Below, piece after piece: positions 41,401 to 50,366 of a stretch of DNA of 64,000 nucleotides. The notes under the pieces were generated by a model, which was given only the letters and a program-made list of their open reading frames with translations, was not told the DNA's origin and ran no database searches. The DNA is from Streptomyces sp. 1222.5. Its GTDB lineage: Bacteria > Actinomycetota > Actinomycetes > Streptomycetales > Streptomycetaceae. Both the position numbers and the translations under genes were made by a program. The stretch is from contig NZ_FNSZ01000001.1 in NCBI RefSeq assembly GCF_900105245.1, positions 6,880,001 to 6,944,000 of the forward strand, given 5' to 3'. Numbering within the stretch: the stretch's first letter is position 1; every line of letters starts with the position of its first letter.

Positions 41401-42594
41401 GTGACCGAGCGCGTCGTACTCGCCTATTCGGGCGGTCTGGACACCTCCGTCGCCATCGGCTGGATCGCCGAGGAGACGGGCGCCGAGGTCATCGCCGTTG
41501 CGGTCGACGTCGGCCAGGGCGGCGAGGACCTGGACGTCATCCGCAAGCGCGCCCTCGCGTGCGGCGCGGTGGAGGCCGAGGTCGCCGACGCCAAGGACGA
41601 GTTCGCCGACGAGTACTGCCTCCCGGCGATCAAGGCCAACGCCCTGTACATGGACCGCTACCCGCTGGTCTCCGCCCTCTCCCGGCCGACGATCGTCAAG
41701 CACCTCGTCGCCGCCGCCAAGAAGCACGGCGCCACCACGGTCGCCCACGGCTGCACCGGCAAGGGCAACGACCAGGTCCGCTTCGAGGCCGGCATCGTCG
41801 CCCTCGCCCCCGACCTGAAGTGCATCGCCCCGGTCCGCGACTACGCGATGACCCGGGACAAGGCGATCGCCTTCTGCGAGGCCAAGCAGCTCCCGATCGC
41901 CACCACCAAGAAGTCCCCTTACTCCATCGACCAGAACGTCTTCGGGCGCGCGGTCGAGACGGGCTTCCTGGAGGACATCTGGAACGCCCCGATCGAGGAC
42001 ATCTACGAGTACACCTCCAACCCGGCCGTCCCGCGCGAGGCCGACGAGGTGGTCATCACCTTCAAGCAGGGCGTCCCGGTCGCCCTCGACGGCAAGCCCG
42101 TCACCGTCCTGCAGGCCATCCAGCAGCTCAACGAGCGCGCCGGCGCCCAGGGCATCGGCCGGATCGACATGGTCGAGGACCGCCTCGTCGGTATCAAGTC
42201 CCGCGAGGTCTACGAGGCCCCGGGCGCGATCGCGCTCATCACGGCCCACCAGGAGCTGGAGAACGTCACCGTCGAGCGTGAGCTGGCCCGCTACAAGCGG
42301 CAGGTCGAGCAGCGCTGGGGCGAGCTGGTCTACGACGGCCAGTGGTTCTCCCCGCTCAAGCGCGCCCTGGAGGGCTTCATCGACGAGGCCAACCAGCACG
42401 TCTCCGGCGACATCCGGATGACCCTGCACGGCGGCCGCGCGGTCGTCACCGGCCGGCGCTCGGAGTCGTCCCTGTACGACTTCAACCTGGCCACCTACGA
42501 CACCGGCGACACCTTCGACCAGGCGGCTGCCAAGGGCTTCATCGACATCTACAGCCTGTCGTCGAAGATCGCCGCCAAGCGCGACCTCGCCTGA
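41401..42594 (+). CDS. argG: Argininosuccinate synthase
   Basis: Joins citrulline and aspartate using ATP. The 397-residue protein has the ATP-binding AYSGGLDTSVAIGW at the N-terminus, HGCTGKGNDQVRFE, and NAPIEDIYEYTSNP; all are standard for type I ArgG. GAGGAG stands 7 nt before GTG 41401; an in-frame start at 41380 would lie in the second ARG box. It lies directly upstream of argH but separated by 126 bp with two inverted repeats. As I recall, argG of S. coelicolor is far from argH, so the pairing varies between species. Confidence 0.97.
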   Translation: MTERVVLAYSGGLDTSVAIGWIAEETGAEVIAVAVDVGQGGEDLDVIRKRALACGAVEAEVADAKDEFADEYCLPAIKANALYMDRYPLVSALSRPTIVKHLVAAAKKHGATTVAHGCTGKGNDQVRFEAGIVALAPDLKCIAPVRDYAMTRDKAIAFCEAKQLPIATTKKSPYSIDQNVFGRAVETGFLEDIWNAPIEDIYEYTSNPAVPREADEVVITFKQGVPVALDGKPVTVLQAIQQLNERAGAQGIGRIDMVEDRLVGIKSREVYEAPGAIALITAHQELENVTVERELARYKRQVEQRWGELVYDGQWFSPLKRALEGFIDEANQHVSGDIRMTLHGGRAVVTGRRSESSLYDFNLATYDTGDTFDQAAAKGFIDIYSLSSKIAAKRDLA

Positions 42595-42638
42595 CCGCGT
42601 ACGGCCTTCGGGTCGCCTCGCGCGCATCAGCCTGACAG

Positions 42639-42690
42639 CCGCCTCCTCGCCTGCAAGGGTGGGGAGGCGGTCGCACAGAGGCCTCTGTGC
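42639..42690 (+). promoter_or_regulatory. Hairpin and perfect 18-bp palindrome between argG and argH
   Basis: CCGCCTCC (42639-42646) pairs with GGAGGCGG (42663-42670). Directly after it, GCACAGAGGCCTCTGTGC (42673-42690) is a perfect 18-bp palindrome. The pair could be a weak terminator, an mRNA processing or stabilising site, or an operator for argH; the sequence is not an ARG box. Confidence 0.5.
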
Positions 42691-42720
42691 CACACAGACC
42701 ACCTCCGAGGAGCAACGCAA

Positions 42721-44154
42721 GTGAGCAGCAACAGCGGTGACGTACGGCTCTGGGGCGGCCGTTTCGCCGACGGTCCCGCCGAGGCCCTGGCCAAGCTGTC
42801 CGCGTCCGTCCACTTCGACTGGCGGCTCGCGCCCTACGACATCGCCGGTTCGCGTGCCCACGCGCGCGTGCTGCACAAGGCGGGCCTGCTCACCGAGGAC
42901 GAGCTGACGCGCATGATCGCCGGGCTCGACCGGCTGGAGGCGGACGTCGCCGACGGCTCCTTCGTGGGCACGATCGCCGACGAGGACGTCCACACCGCCC
43001 TGGAGCGCGGCCTGCTGGAGCGGCTCGGCCCGGACCTCGGCGGCAAGCTGCGCGCCGGCCGCTCCCGCAACGACCAGGTCGCGACGCTCTTCCGGATGTA
43101 CCTGCGGGACCACGCCCGGATCGTCGGCGGCCTCGTCGCCGACCTCCAGGACGCGCTGATCGGCCTCGCCGAGGCCCACCCGGACGTGGCCATGCCCGGC
43201 CGCACCCACCTCCAGCACGCCCAGCCGGTGCTCTTCGCCCACCACGTCCTCGCCCATGTGCAGTCCCTGTCCCGGGACGCCGAGCGGCTGCGCCAGTGGG
43301 ACGAGCGGACGGCCGTCTCGCCGTACGGCTCGGGCGCGCTGGCCGGCTCGTCCCTCGGCCTGGACCCGGAGGCGGTGGCCAGGGACCTCGGCTTCGAGCA
43401 CGGCAGCGTCGGGAACTCCATCGACGGCACGGCGTCCCGGGACTTCGTGGCCGAGTTCGCCTTCATCACCGCGATGATCGGCGTGAACCTCTCCCGGATC
43501 GCCGAGGAGATCATCATCTGGAACACGAAGGAGTTCTCCTTCGTGACCCTGCACGACGCCTTCTCCACGGGCTCGTCGATCATGCCGCAGAAGAAGAACC
43601 CGGACATCGCCGAGCTGGCGCGCGGCAAGTCCGGCCGGCTGATCGGGAACCTCACCGGGCTCATGGCGACCCTCAAGGCCCTGCCGCTCGCCTACAACCG
43701 CGACCTCCAGGAGGACAAGGAGCCGGTCTTCGACTCCTGCGACCAGCTGGAGGTGCTGCTGCCCGCCTTCACCGGCATGGTCGCCACCCTCACGGTCCAC
43801 CGCGAGCGCATGGAGGAACTGGCCCCGGCCGGGTTCTCGCTCGCCACCGACATCGCCGAGTGGCTGGTCAAGCAGGGCGTGCCGTTCCGCGTGGCCCACG
43901 AGGTCGCCGGCGAGTGCGTGAAGGCCGCCGAGGCCGAGGGCAAGGAACTGGACGACCTCACGGACGAGCAGTTCGCGAAGATCTCCGCGCACCTCACGCC
44001 CGAGGTCCGTACCGTCCTGAACGTCCCGGGCGCCCTCGCCTCCCGCAACGGCCGCGGCGGCACGGCCCCGAGCGCCGTCGCGATCCAGCTGGCGGAGGTC
44101 AAGGCGGACGTGGCCGGCCAGCACACCTGGGCGACGGCCCGGCAGCAGGCCTGA
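42721..44154 (+). CDS. argH: Argininosuccinate lyase
   Basis: Final step of arginine synthesis, releasing fumarate. The 477-residue protein starts near LWGGRFADGPAEAL, has EDVHTALERGL, AGRSRNDQVATLFRMYL, TPYGSGALAG-like SPYGSGALAGSSLG and the superfamily signature GSSIMPQKKNPDIAEL. Start GTG 42721 with GAGGAG 10 nt upstream. Length is typical. It is probably co-transcribed with argG unless the upstream palindrome interrupts it. Confidence 0.97.
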   Translation: MSSNSGDVRLWGGRFADGPAEALAKLSASVHFDWRLAPYDIAGSRAHARVLHKAGLLTEDELTRMIAGLDRLEADVADGSFVGTIADEDVHTALERGLLERLGPDLGGKLRAGRSRNDQVATLFRMYLRDHARIVGGLVADLQDALIGLAEAHPDVAMPGRTHLQHAQPVLFAHHVLAHVQSLSRDAERLRQWDERTAVSPYGSGALAGSSLGLDPEAVARDLGFEHGSVGNSIDGTASRDFVAEFAFITAMIGVNLSRIAEEIIIWNTKEFSFVTLHDAFSTGSSIMPQKKNPDIAELARGKSGRLIGNLTGLMATLKALPLAYNRDLQEDKEPVFDSCDQLEVLLPAFTGMVATLTVHRERMEELAPAGFSLATDIAEWLVKQGVPFRVAHEVAGECVKAAEAEGKELDDLTDEQFAKISAHLTPEVRTVLNVPGALASRNGRGGTAPSAVAIQLAEVKADVAGQHTWATARQQA

Positions 44155-44237
44155 CCTCCCTCCGCACCCTGAGGCGAAGGGCGTCACGGGTTACGTTGGT
44201 CGCGAGCCGTACCGTGCCCGACCGAACGGAGCCCGCG

Positions 44238-45209
44238 ATGCCCTTCGCCCGCCTGGCCGCAGCGACGACCCCCACCTGTCACATCGGACTGGGCCTCGCC
44301 GCGGTGGGCCGTCCCGGCTACATCAACCTCGGCCGGGACCGCGACCTCGGGGACAACCGCAGCGCGGACGCCCTGCGCGCCCGCACCCACGAACTCCTCG
44401 ACGCCGCCTACGCCCAGGGCGTCCGCTACTTCGACGTCGCCCGCTCCTACGGCCGTTCGGAGGAGTTCCTCGCCGACTGGCTCCACGCCCGCCCCGACGT
44501 CGACGACGTGGTCGTCGGCAGCAAGTGGGGCTACACCTACACGGCGGGCTGGTCCACCGACGCCGACAAACACGAGGTCAAGGACCACGGCCTGGCGACC
44601 TACGAGCGCCAGCGCGCCGAGTCCGACACCCTGCTCGGCGACCGGCTCGACCTCTACCAGATCCACTCGGTGACCCCGGACAGCCCCGCGCTCACCGACA
44701 AGGAACTCCATGCCAGGCTCGCGGAGGCCGCCGCCGGAGGCCTGACCGTCGGCTTCTCCACCAGCGGCCCCGCCCAGGCCGAGGCCGTCCGCGCCGCCCT
44801 CGCCGTCACGGTCGGCGGCGAACCGCTCTTCCGGACCGTGCAGTCGACGTACAACGCTCTGGAGACCTCCGTGGCCCCGGCGCTCGCCGAGGCGTACGAC
44901 GCCGGCCTCACCGTGATCGTCAAGGAGGGCATGGCCAACGGCCGGCTGGCAGCACCGCATGCCCCGCAGGCGCTGCGGGCCGTGGCCGAGGAGTCCGGGC
45001 TCGGCTGCGACGCCGTCGCCCTCGCGTGGATCCTGCGCCGGCCGTGGACCGGTGTCGTCCTCTCCGGCGCCGCGACCGTCGGCCAGCTCGTCTCCAACCT
45101 GCACGCCCCGGCGGTCGACCTCGACGAGGAGCAGCTGGACCGCCTCGACGCGCTGGCCGAGGAGCCGCGCGTCTACTGGGAGCGGCGCGGACAGCTGCCC
45201 TGGCACTGA
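44238..45209 (+). CDS. Aldo/keto reductase
   Basis: A 323-residue NADPH-dependent TIM-barrel oxidoreductase of unknown substrate. The catalytic tetrad is visible: Asp in RYFDVARSYG with the Tyr, Lys in VVGSKWGY, and His in LYQIHSVTPDS. Later segments VQSTYNALE, GMANGRL and GAATVGQLVSNL are typical of the nicotinamide-side region. Start ATG 44238 after CGGAG. It precedes the tetR-MFS pair, but the TetR operator lies between, so it is likely a separate unit. Confidence 0.9.
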   Translation: MPFARLAAATTPTCHIGLGLAAVGRPGYINLGRDRDLGDNRSADALRARTHELLDAAYAQGVRYFDVARSYGRSEEFLADWLHARPDVDDVVVGSKWGYTYTAGWSTDADKHEVKDHGLATYERQRAESDTLLGDRLDLYQIHSVTPDSPALTDKELHARLAEAAAGGLTVGFSTSGPAQAEAVRAALAVTVGGEPLFRTVQSTYNALETSVAPALAEAYDAGLTVIVKEGMANGRLAAPHAPQALRAVAEESGLGCDAVALAWILRRPWTGVVLSGAATVGQLVSNLHAPAVDLDEEQLDRLDALAEEPRVYWERRGQLPWH

Positions 45210-45255
45210 CGAGAACCGCCGATCACCAGCGGCGATGATTCACGCATGCCTATTG

Positions 45256-45293
45256 TGAGACAAAGATGTCTCACATGGGCTACGCTTGTCTCA
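45256..45293. promoter_or_regulatory. TetR operator overlapping tetR promoter
   Basis: TGAGACA-AAGA-TGTCTCA (45256-45273) is a perfect 18-bp inverted repeat. A third half-site TGTCTCA lies at 45287-45293, ending on the A of the start codon. TACGCT (45281-45286) would be the -10 of a leaderless transcript. Confidence 0.75.
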
Positions 45294-45841
45294 TGGCCCT
45301 CGATCGTGACCACGTGCTGCGCAGCGCAGCCGCCCTGCTGACCCGCAAGTCCACCGCCACCATGGACGAGGTCGCCAAGGCCGCGGGCATCAGCCGGGCC
45401 ACGCTTCACCGCCACTTCGCCGGCCGCGACGCGCTCGTACGGGCGCTGGAGGCGCTCGGCATCGCCGAGTGCGAGGCGGCGCTGGACGCGGCCCGCCCGG
45501 ACGAGGGCCCGGCGGGCGAGGCCGTCCGCCGCCTGGTCCGCGCGATCGAACCCTCGGCGGCCCTGCTGGCCTTCCTCTACACCGAGAACCAGCTGTTCGA
45601 GGGCGAGGGGCAGAACCAGGGCTGGGCCCGCATGGACGAACGCCTCATGGCCCTGTTCCGGCGCGGCCAGGAGAGCGGCGAGTTCCGCATCGACCTCACG
45701 CCGGCCTGGCTCACCGAGGCGCTGTACGGCCTGCTGGCCTCCGCCGCCTGGGCCGTGTGCGAGGGCCGCGTGGCCCCCAAGGACTTCACCCACTCGATCG
45801 TCGAGCTGCTGCTCGGCGGCGCCCGCCGCCCGAACGCCTGA
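45293..45841 (+). CDS. TetR-family transcriptional repressor
   Basis: A 182-residue regulator with an N-terminal helix-turn-helix (ATMDEVAKAAGISRATLHRH with FAGRDALVRALEALG) and a ligand-binding C-terminal helical domain. The start at ATG 45293 puts the operator before the gene; reading from 45266 would place it inside the coding region and add unrelated residues. It is 63 bp upstream of the exporter gene, and its palindrome shows autoregulation. The inducer is probably an exporter substrate. Confidence 0.92.
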   Translation: MALDRDHVLRSAAALLTRKSTATMDEVAKAAGISRATLHRHFAGRDALVRALEALGIAECEAALDAARPDEGPAGEAVRRLVRAIEPSAALLAFLYTENQLFEGEGQNQGWARMDERLMALFRRGQESGEFRIDLTPAWLTEALYGLLASAAWAVCEGRVAPKDFTHSIVELLLGGARRPNA

Positions 45842-45904
45842 GGCGACGCACGGCGCGGGAACAGCACAGGCGACAAGCGCAGCGCACGCAAGAAGAGAGG
45901 AATC

Positions 45905-47428
45905 ATGACCAGCACCCTGCAGCCGGCTCGCGCGGCGGAGGTGGAGAAGCGCCCGGGCCGCTGGCTCGCGCTCTCCGTCCTCGTCCTCGCCGTGCTGCTG
46001 GTGGCCGTCGACGCCACCGTCCTCGGCCTGGCGACCCCCTACATCAGCGAAGACCTGAACCCCTCCGGCACCCAGCTGCTGTGGATCGGTGACGTCTACT
46101 CCTTCGTCATCGCCGGCCTGCTGGTCTCCATGGGCAGCCTCGGCGACCGCATCGGACGCAAGCGGATCCTGCTCGGCGGTGCCACCGCGTTCGGCGCCGT
46201 GTCCGTGCTGAACGCGTACGCGACGACCCCGGAACTCTTGATCCTGGCCCGGGCGTTGCTGGGCGTCGCGGGTGCGACCCTGATGCCCGCCACCCTCGCC
46301 CTGATCCGCAACCTCTTCCACGACGCGCGCGAGCGCAGCCTCGCCGTCGGCATCTGGGGCGCCACCGCCTCCGCCGGTACGGCCGTCGGGCCCATCGCGG
46401 GCGGATTCCTGCTCGAGCACTTCTGGTGGGGGTCGGTCTTCCTGATCAACCTGCCGGTCATGGCGGTCCTGGTCCTCGTGGGCATCCGCACCCTGCCCGA
46501 GTCCCGCAATCCGAACCCCGGCCCCTGGGATCTGCCGAGCGTGCTGCTGTCGCTGGTCGGCATGATCGGCATCGTGTACGCGGTCAAGGAGCTGGCCACG
46601 CACGGCCTCACCTGGTCCACCGTCGCGGCGGCCCTGCTGGGCGCCGCAGCGCTGTACGGGTTCGTCCACCGCCAGCTCACGATGCCGACGCCGCTGCTGG
46701 ACATGCGGTTGTTCCGGCGCCGGGGCTTCAGCGGGGCGGTCCTCGCCGACCTGCTGACCGTGCTCGGCATGTCCGGCCTGGTGTTCTTCCTCTCCCAGTA
46801 CCTGCAACTCGTCCAGGGCAGGCGCCCGTTCGAGGCGGGCCTCGCGGAACTGCCCGCGGCCGTCGGCGCGGTCGCGGCCGGTCTGGTCGCCGGCCGCGCG
46901 GCCCGGCGCTTCTCGGTCCGCGCCGTGGTCGCGGGCGGTCTGGCGGCCGTCGGCCTGGCCCTGGCCGTGCTGACCATGCTCGGCCGGACCACCGGCTACC
47001 CGGTCCTCGGCGCCGCCCTGCTCGTCGTCGGTGTCGGCGCGGGCTTCTCCTTCACGGTCACCGCCGACGTGATCCTCTCCAGCGTGCCGAAGGACCAGGC
47101 GGGCGCCGCCTCGGCGGTCTCCGAGACGGCGTACGAACTGGGCGCGGCCCTGGGCATCGCCCTGCTGGGCTCGATCGTGACCGGCGTCTACCGCGGCTTC
47201 GCCGGCCCGGCCGGCACCCCGGCCCAGGCCCACGAGTCCCTGGGCGCGGCGGTGGAGTCGTCGGCCCACCTGCCCCCGCACTCGGCGGAGGCACTGCTGA
47301 CGGCGGCCCGCGACTCCTTCGTCCACGGCCTGCAACTGGCCTCGGGCGCCGGAGCGGCGGTCCTGCTGGGCACGGCGGTCGCGGCCTGGTTCCTGCTGAA
47401 GGGCCAGAAGCTGGAGGGCGCGGAGTAG
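45905..47428 (+). CDS. MFS multidrug exporter, DHA2 (14-helix) family
   Basis: A 507-residue major-facilitator proton antiporter with about 14 helices. Motif A GSLGDRIGRKRILLGG lies after helix 2, DVYSFVIAGLLVSMG in helix 2, motif C-like GAVGPIAGG-type sequence GTAVGPIAGGFLLEHFWWGS in helix 5, and VLVGIRTLPESRNP thereafter. DHA2 members export drugs, dyes or antibiotics. AGAGAGGAATC precedes the ATG at 45905. It is controlled by the upstream TetR. Confidence 0.93.
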   Translation: MTSTLQPARAAEVEKRPGRWLALSVLVLAVLLVAVDATVLGLATPYISEDLNPSGTQLLWIGDVYSFVIAGLLVSMGSLGDRIGRKRILLGGATAFGAVSVLNAYATTPELLILARALLGVAGATLMPATLALIRNLFHDARERSLAVGIWGATASAGTAVGPIAGGFLLEHFWWGSVFLINLPVMAVLVLVGIRTLPESRNPNPGPWDLPSVLLSLVGMIGIVYAVKELATHGLTWSTVAAALLGAAALYGFVHRQLTMPTPLLDMRLFRRRGFSGAVLADLLTVLGMSGLVFFLSQYLQLVQGRRPFEAGLAELPAAVGAVAAGLVAGRAARRFSVRAVVAGGLAAVGLALAVLTMLGRTTGYPVLGAALLVVGVGAGFSFTVTADVILSSVPKDQAGAASAVSETAYELGAALGIALLGSIVTGVYRGFAGPAGTPAQAHESLGAAVESSAHLPPHSAEALLTAARDSFVHGLQLASGAGAAVLLGTAVAAWFLLKGQKLEGAE

Positions 47429-47437
47429 GCCGGACAC

Positions 47438-47470
47438 CTCAGGGGCGCGGGAAGCAGCGTGCGCGAGCAC
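47438..47470. repeat. Inverted, degenerate copy of the intergenic repeat at 2147-2185
   Basis: CTCAGGGGCGCGGGAAGCAG followed by CGTGCGCGAGCA is the complement of the 2147-2185 element with some changes. It lies between the convergent exporter and multicopper oxidase genes. Confidence 0.45.
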
Positions 47471-47501
47471 GCCGCACCCGCGCCCTGTCGTGCCCCGCTC
47501 C

Positions 47502-49160
47502 TCAGCGCTTGTAACCCAGCACCGTCATCATCCCGCTCTCCGAGTGGTACTGGTTGTGGCAGTGCAGCATCCACAGCCCGGGGTTGTCGGCGTCGAAGTC
47601 GACGACCAGCTTGCGGTGCGGCAGCACGATCGCGGTGTCCTTGCGGGCGCCGACCGCGTCCAGACCGGTCATCGCGAAGGTGTGCCCGTGCAGGTGCAGG
47701 GGATGCCACATGTCCGTGGCGTTGATGAGGGTGAGCCGTACCCGCTCACCGGCGCGGACCGGGTGGCGCTGCCGCACCGAGTAGGGCTCGTGGTCGAAGG
47801 CCCAGTCGAACTTCTTCATGCCGCCGGTGAGCCTGATGCGCATCTCCCGGTCGGGGCGGCGGTCGTGGAGGGCCACGGAGTCGTGGGGCAGCAGGCGGCG
47901 GGCGGGCACGGTGTTCCCGTCGAGTTCGTCCGGGTGGACGTCGGCCGGCGGGAGGTTCTTGTTCCCCTTCGAGGTGCGCAGGACCGCCACGGCCCTGCCG
48001 TTCTTGCCCTCGGGAAGGGCGACCAGCGGGAACACACCGTCCTTGGCGGTGATCAGCACGTCGTAGCGCTCGGCCATGCCGACGAGGAGGGCGTCCGTCG
48101 TCTTGTGCTTCACGGGGTAGCCGTCGGTGTGCGTGACCGTCATCCGGTGACCGCCCAGGGCGACCCGGAAGGCGGTCTCGGAGCCGGCGTTGATGATGCG
48201 CAGCCGGACCCGGTCGCCGGGACGGCAGCGGAACACCGACGGGTCCTTGGGCAGCCGCCCGTTGACGAGGTAGTGCGGGTAGGCGACGCTGCCGCCCTCG
48301 CCGTGCAGCATGCGGCTGTGCGAGTCGTGCAGCACCCGGGAGGGACCCGTGGGCTTCTTGGGCTTCTTGGCCTTCTTGGACGGTGCGGGATGCGCGGAGT
48401 GCCCGCCCGGGCTCGGGCTGCCGTGACCGGGACCCATCGCCATGCCGCCCATGTCCATGGCGCCACCGGGCTTGAGCTGCTCCAGGACCTGCTCGGGGGT
48501 GGAGCCCTCCACTCCGTCCAGCCAGTCGTCGAGGACCAGGACCCACTCCTTGTCGTAGGAGAGGGGCTCCTTGGGGTCGTCGACGACGAGCGGCGCGTAC
48601 AGCGCCCGGTCGGCCTGCATGCCGACGTGGGAGTGCAGCAGGTAGGTCCCCGGATGCGGGACGGTGAACCGGTAGCCGAACTCGTCCCCGGGCCGGATGG
48701 CCGCCTGGGTCAGGTCCGGGACGCCGTCCATGTCGCAGCGCAGCCGCACCCCGTGCGAGTGCAGGGTGGTGGTGGCGGGCAGCCGGTTGGCGAACGTCAG
48801 GTCGAGCACGTCACCGGCGGTGACCCGGACCAGCGGGCCCGGAACCGTCTCGTTGTACGCCCAGGTGTGGACCGACCGCCCGCCCAGGTCCAGCTCGGCC
48901 TCGGCGGCGGTGAACCGGTAGGTGCGCACGCGGCCCGTCCCGCGCTTCCGTTCGGCGGCGAGGACCTCGGGATCCGACGGATTGACGTACCCCCGTGGCC
49001 CCTCTGGGACGAACGCCTTCTCGCCACCCGTGTGTTGGGGGCCGGAGCTGGGCTCGGATCCGGAGCCGGTGCAGGAGGCGAGGAGTCCTGCGCCGGCGGC
49101 GGCGATCGGGGCACGGAGAAGGGTACGCCGAGAAGGTTTGTACATGTCTGAATCAGACAT
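47502..49160 (-). CDS. Multicopper oxidase, Tat-exported lipoprotein
   Basis: A 552-residue, three-cupredoxin-domain oxidase (laccase/CueO-like). Signal MYKPSRRTLLRAPIAAAGAG carries a twin Arg and ends LLASC, a lipobox. Copper ligands are HSHG, HSHVGMQ, HPLHLHGH and HCHNQYHSESGMM. A Met/His/Lys-rich insertion (GGAMDMGGMAMGPGHG and KKAKKPKKP) in the middle resembles copper-sensing loops of CueO. It may oxidise Cu(I), phenols or manganese. Start ATG 49160 or 49145; both lie inside the palindrome at 49142-49162 and neither has an SD, so the transcript is probably leaderless. Confidence 0.92.
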   Translation of the reverse strand: MSDSDMYKPSRRTLLRAPIAAAGAGLLASCTGSGSEPSSGPQHTGGEKAFVPEGPRGYVNPSDPEVLAAERKRGTGRVRTYRFTAAEAELDLGGRSVHTWAYNETVPGPLVRVTAGDVLDLTFANRLPATTTLHSHGVRLRCDMDGVPDLTQAAIRPGDEFGYRFTVPHPGTYLLHSHVGMQADRALYAPLVVDDPKEPLSYDKEWVLVLDDWLDGVEGSTPEQVLEQLKPGGAMDMGGMAMGPGHGSPSPGGHSAHPAPSKKAKKPKKPTGPSRVLHDSHSRMLHGEGGSVAYPHYLVNGRLPKDPSVFRCRPGDRVRLRIINAGSETAFRVALGGHRMTVTHTDGYPVKHKTTDALLVGMAERYDVLITAKDGVFPLVALPEGKNGRAVAVLRTSKGNKNLPPADVHPDELDGNTVPARRLLPHDSVALHDRRPDREMRIRLTGGMKKFDWAFDHEPYSVRQRHPVRAGERVRLTLINATDMWHPLHLHGHTFAMTGLDAVGARKDTAIVLPHRKLVVDFDADNPGLWMLHCHNQYHSESGMMTVLGYKR

Positions 49161-49162
49161 GT
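49142..49162. promoter_or_regulatory. Perfect 21-bp palindrome over the multicopper oxidase start
   Basis: ACATGTCTGA and TCAGACATGT are separated by one base. The palindrome contains both candidate start codons of the oxidase on the minus strand. A protein bound here would block transcription or initiation directly. No regulator gene is adjacent. Confidence 0.65.
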
Positions 49163-49270
49163 TATGTGGTCATATGGCTTGTAGATGCGGCCGAATGCCC
49201 GATGTGTCGGCGACAGATTCCACCGGCAGGCGGACGGTCCGGGCCGTCGCGTCCGTCCGGGCGGACGATC

Positions 49271-49942
49271 TCAGGCGGCCTTGGCCTTCGTGGCGTACAT
49301 GTCGACGTACTCCTGGCCCGACAGCCGCATGACCTCGGCCATGACCGAGTCGGTCACGGCCCGCAGCACGTAGCGGTCCCGGTCCATGCCGTCGTACCGG
49401 GAGAACTCCATGGCCTCGCCGAACCGGACGGTCACCCGGCCGGGCCGCGGGATGCCCCGCCCGCCCGGCTGCAGCTTGTCGGTGCCGATCATGGCGAACG
49501 GGACGACCGGCGCGCCGGTCATCAGGGTCAGCCGGGCGATACCGGTGCGCCCGCGGTAGAGCCGGCCGTCGGGGGAGCGGGTGCCCTCGGGGTAGATCCC
49601 GAAGACCTTGCCCTCCTCCAGGATCCGGCGCCCGGTCATCAGCGCGGCCACGCCGCCGTTGGCGCCGTCCCGGTCCACCGGGATCATGCCGACGCCGGTG
49701 AAGAACCACGCCATCAGCCGGCCCTTCACGCCCTTGCCGGTGACGTACTCGTCCTTGCCGATGAAGAGCACCTGCCGCTTGGTGACGATCGGCAGCACGA
49801 TCGAGTCGATGAACGTGAGGTGATTACCGGCCAGGATCACCGGACCGTCCCCCGGGATGTTCTCCACGCCCTCCACCTGTGGGCGGAACATCAGGCGCAT
49901 GATCGGTGCGAGCACTGCCTTGATGAGCGCGAAGCGGGACAA
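49271..49942 (-). CDS. 1-acylglycerol-3-phosphate O-acyltransferase (PlsC family)
   Basis: Adds the second acyl chain in phosphatidic acid synthesis. The 223-residue protein has the catalytic NHLTFID (H-x4-D), GMIPVDRDG, YPEGTRSPDG and PVVPFAMIGT motifs. I start at TTG 49942 with GGAGG 4 nt upstream, giving LSRFALIKAVLAPIMRLMF; an ATG at 49993 adds 17 residues and has no SD. One short hydrophobic segment near the N-terminus probably holds it to the membrane. Confidence 0.9.
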   Translation of the reverse strand: MSRFALIKAVLAPIMRLMFRPQVEGVENIPGDGPVILAGNHLTFIDSIVLPIVTKRQVLFIGKDEYVTGKGVKGRLMAWFFTGVGMIPVDRDGANGGVAALMTGRRILEEGKVFGIYPEGTRSPDGRLYRGRTGIARLTLMTGAPVVPFAMIGTDKLQPGGRGIPRPGRVTVRFGEAMEFSRYDGMDRDRYVLRAVTDSVMAEVMRLSGQEYVDMYATKAKAA

Positions 49943-50366
49943 CGGTCCTCCGATGTCGAGGGGAGCGATATGAGTCTGTGCAGGTGAGGACATTACTCGC
50001 GGCGCGTGGCCGAACGCACATCGGGTGCGGCCGGTTCACCGAGGTCTTACGTACTGTTGACACGGGTTTACCTGCGGTGACGCCTCGGGGACGGCCCGTC
50101 ACCTCGTGAAGAGGATGTGACGGACATCGCGCCGGGTCCTCACTCTTCCGGCTACCCGGCCCCCGCCCGGCGATGCCGACGGGCCGTCATGTTCCGCCGC
50201 ACGGCGGACACACGGCGGCACCCGGGTGTTCCGGTCGAGGACTCCCGTCCGTCATGTGCACACCCCTACGATCGGCCCGCACGAAAGGCGCGAGCCGTAC
50301 CGCACGGTGCGGACCGCGAAGGGTGCGCCGACGGTACGGCGCGGCGCGGACGGCAGGAGGACGCCC
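49943..50366. other. 424-bp divergent intergenic region
   Basis: It separates the PlsC gene (minus) from the glycerophosphodiesterase gene (plus). I see TTGACA at 50056-50061 on the plus strand without a matching -10, and TACGAT at 50267-50272 without a good -35. No convincing gene, hairpin or repeat was found, although long open frames on the plus strand run through it. Confidence 0.4.

Noticed and set aside
41344..44187. 947-codon minus-strand frame across argG and argH
   Set aside because: It runs through two confirmed genes and their promoter and encodes no recognisable motif.
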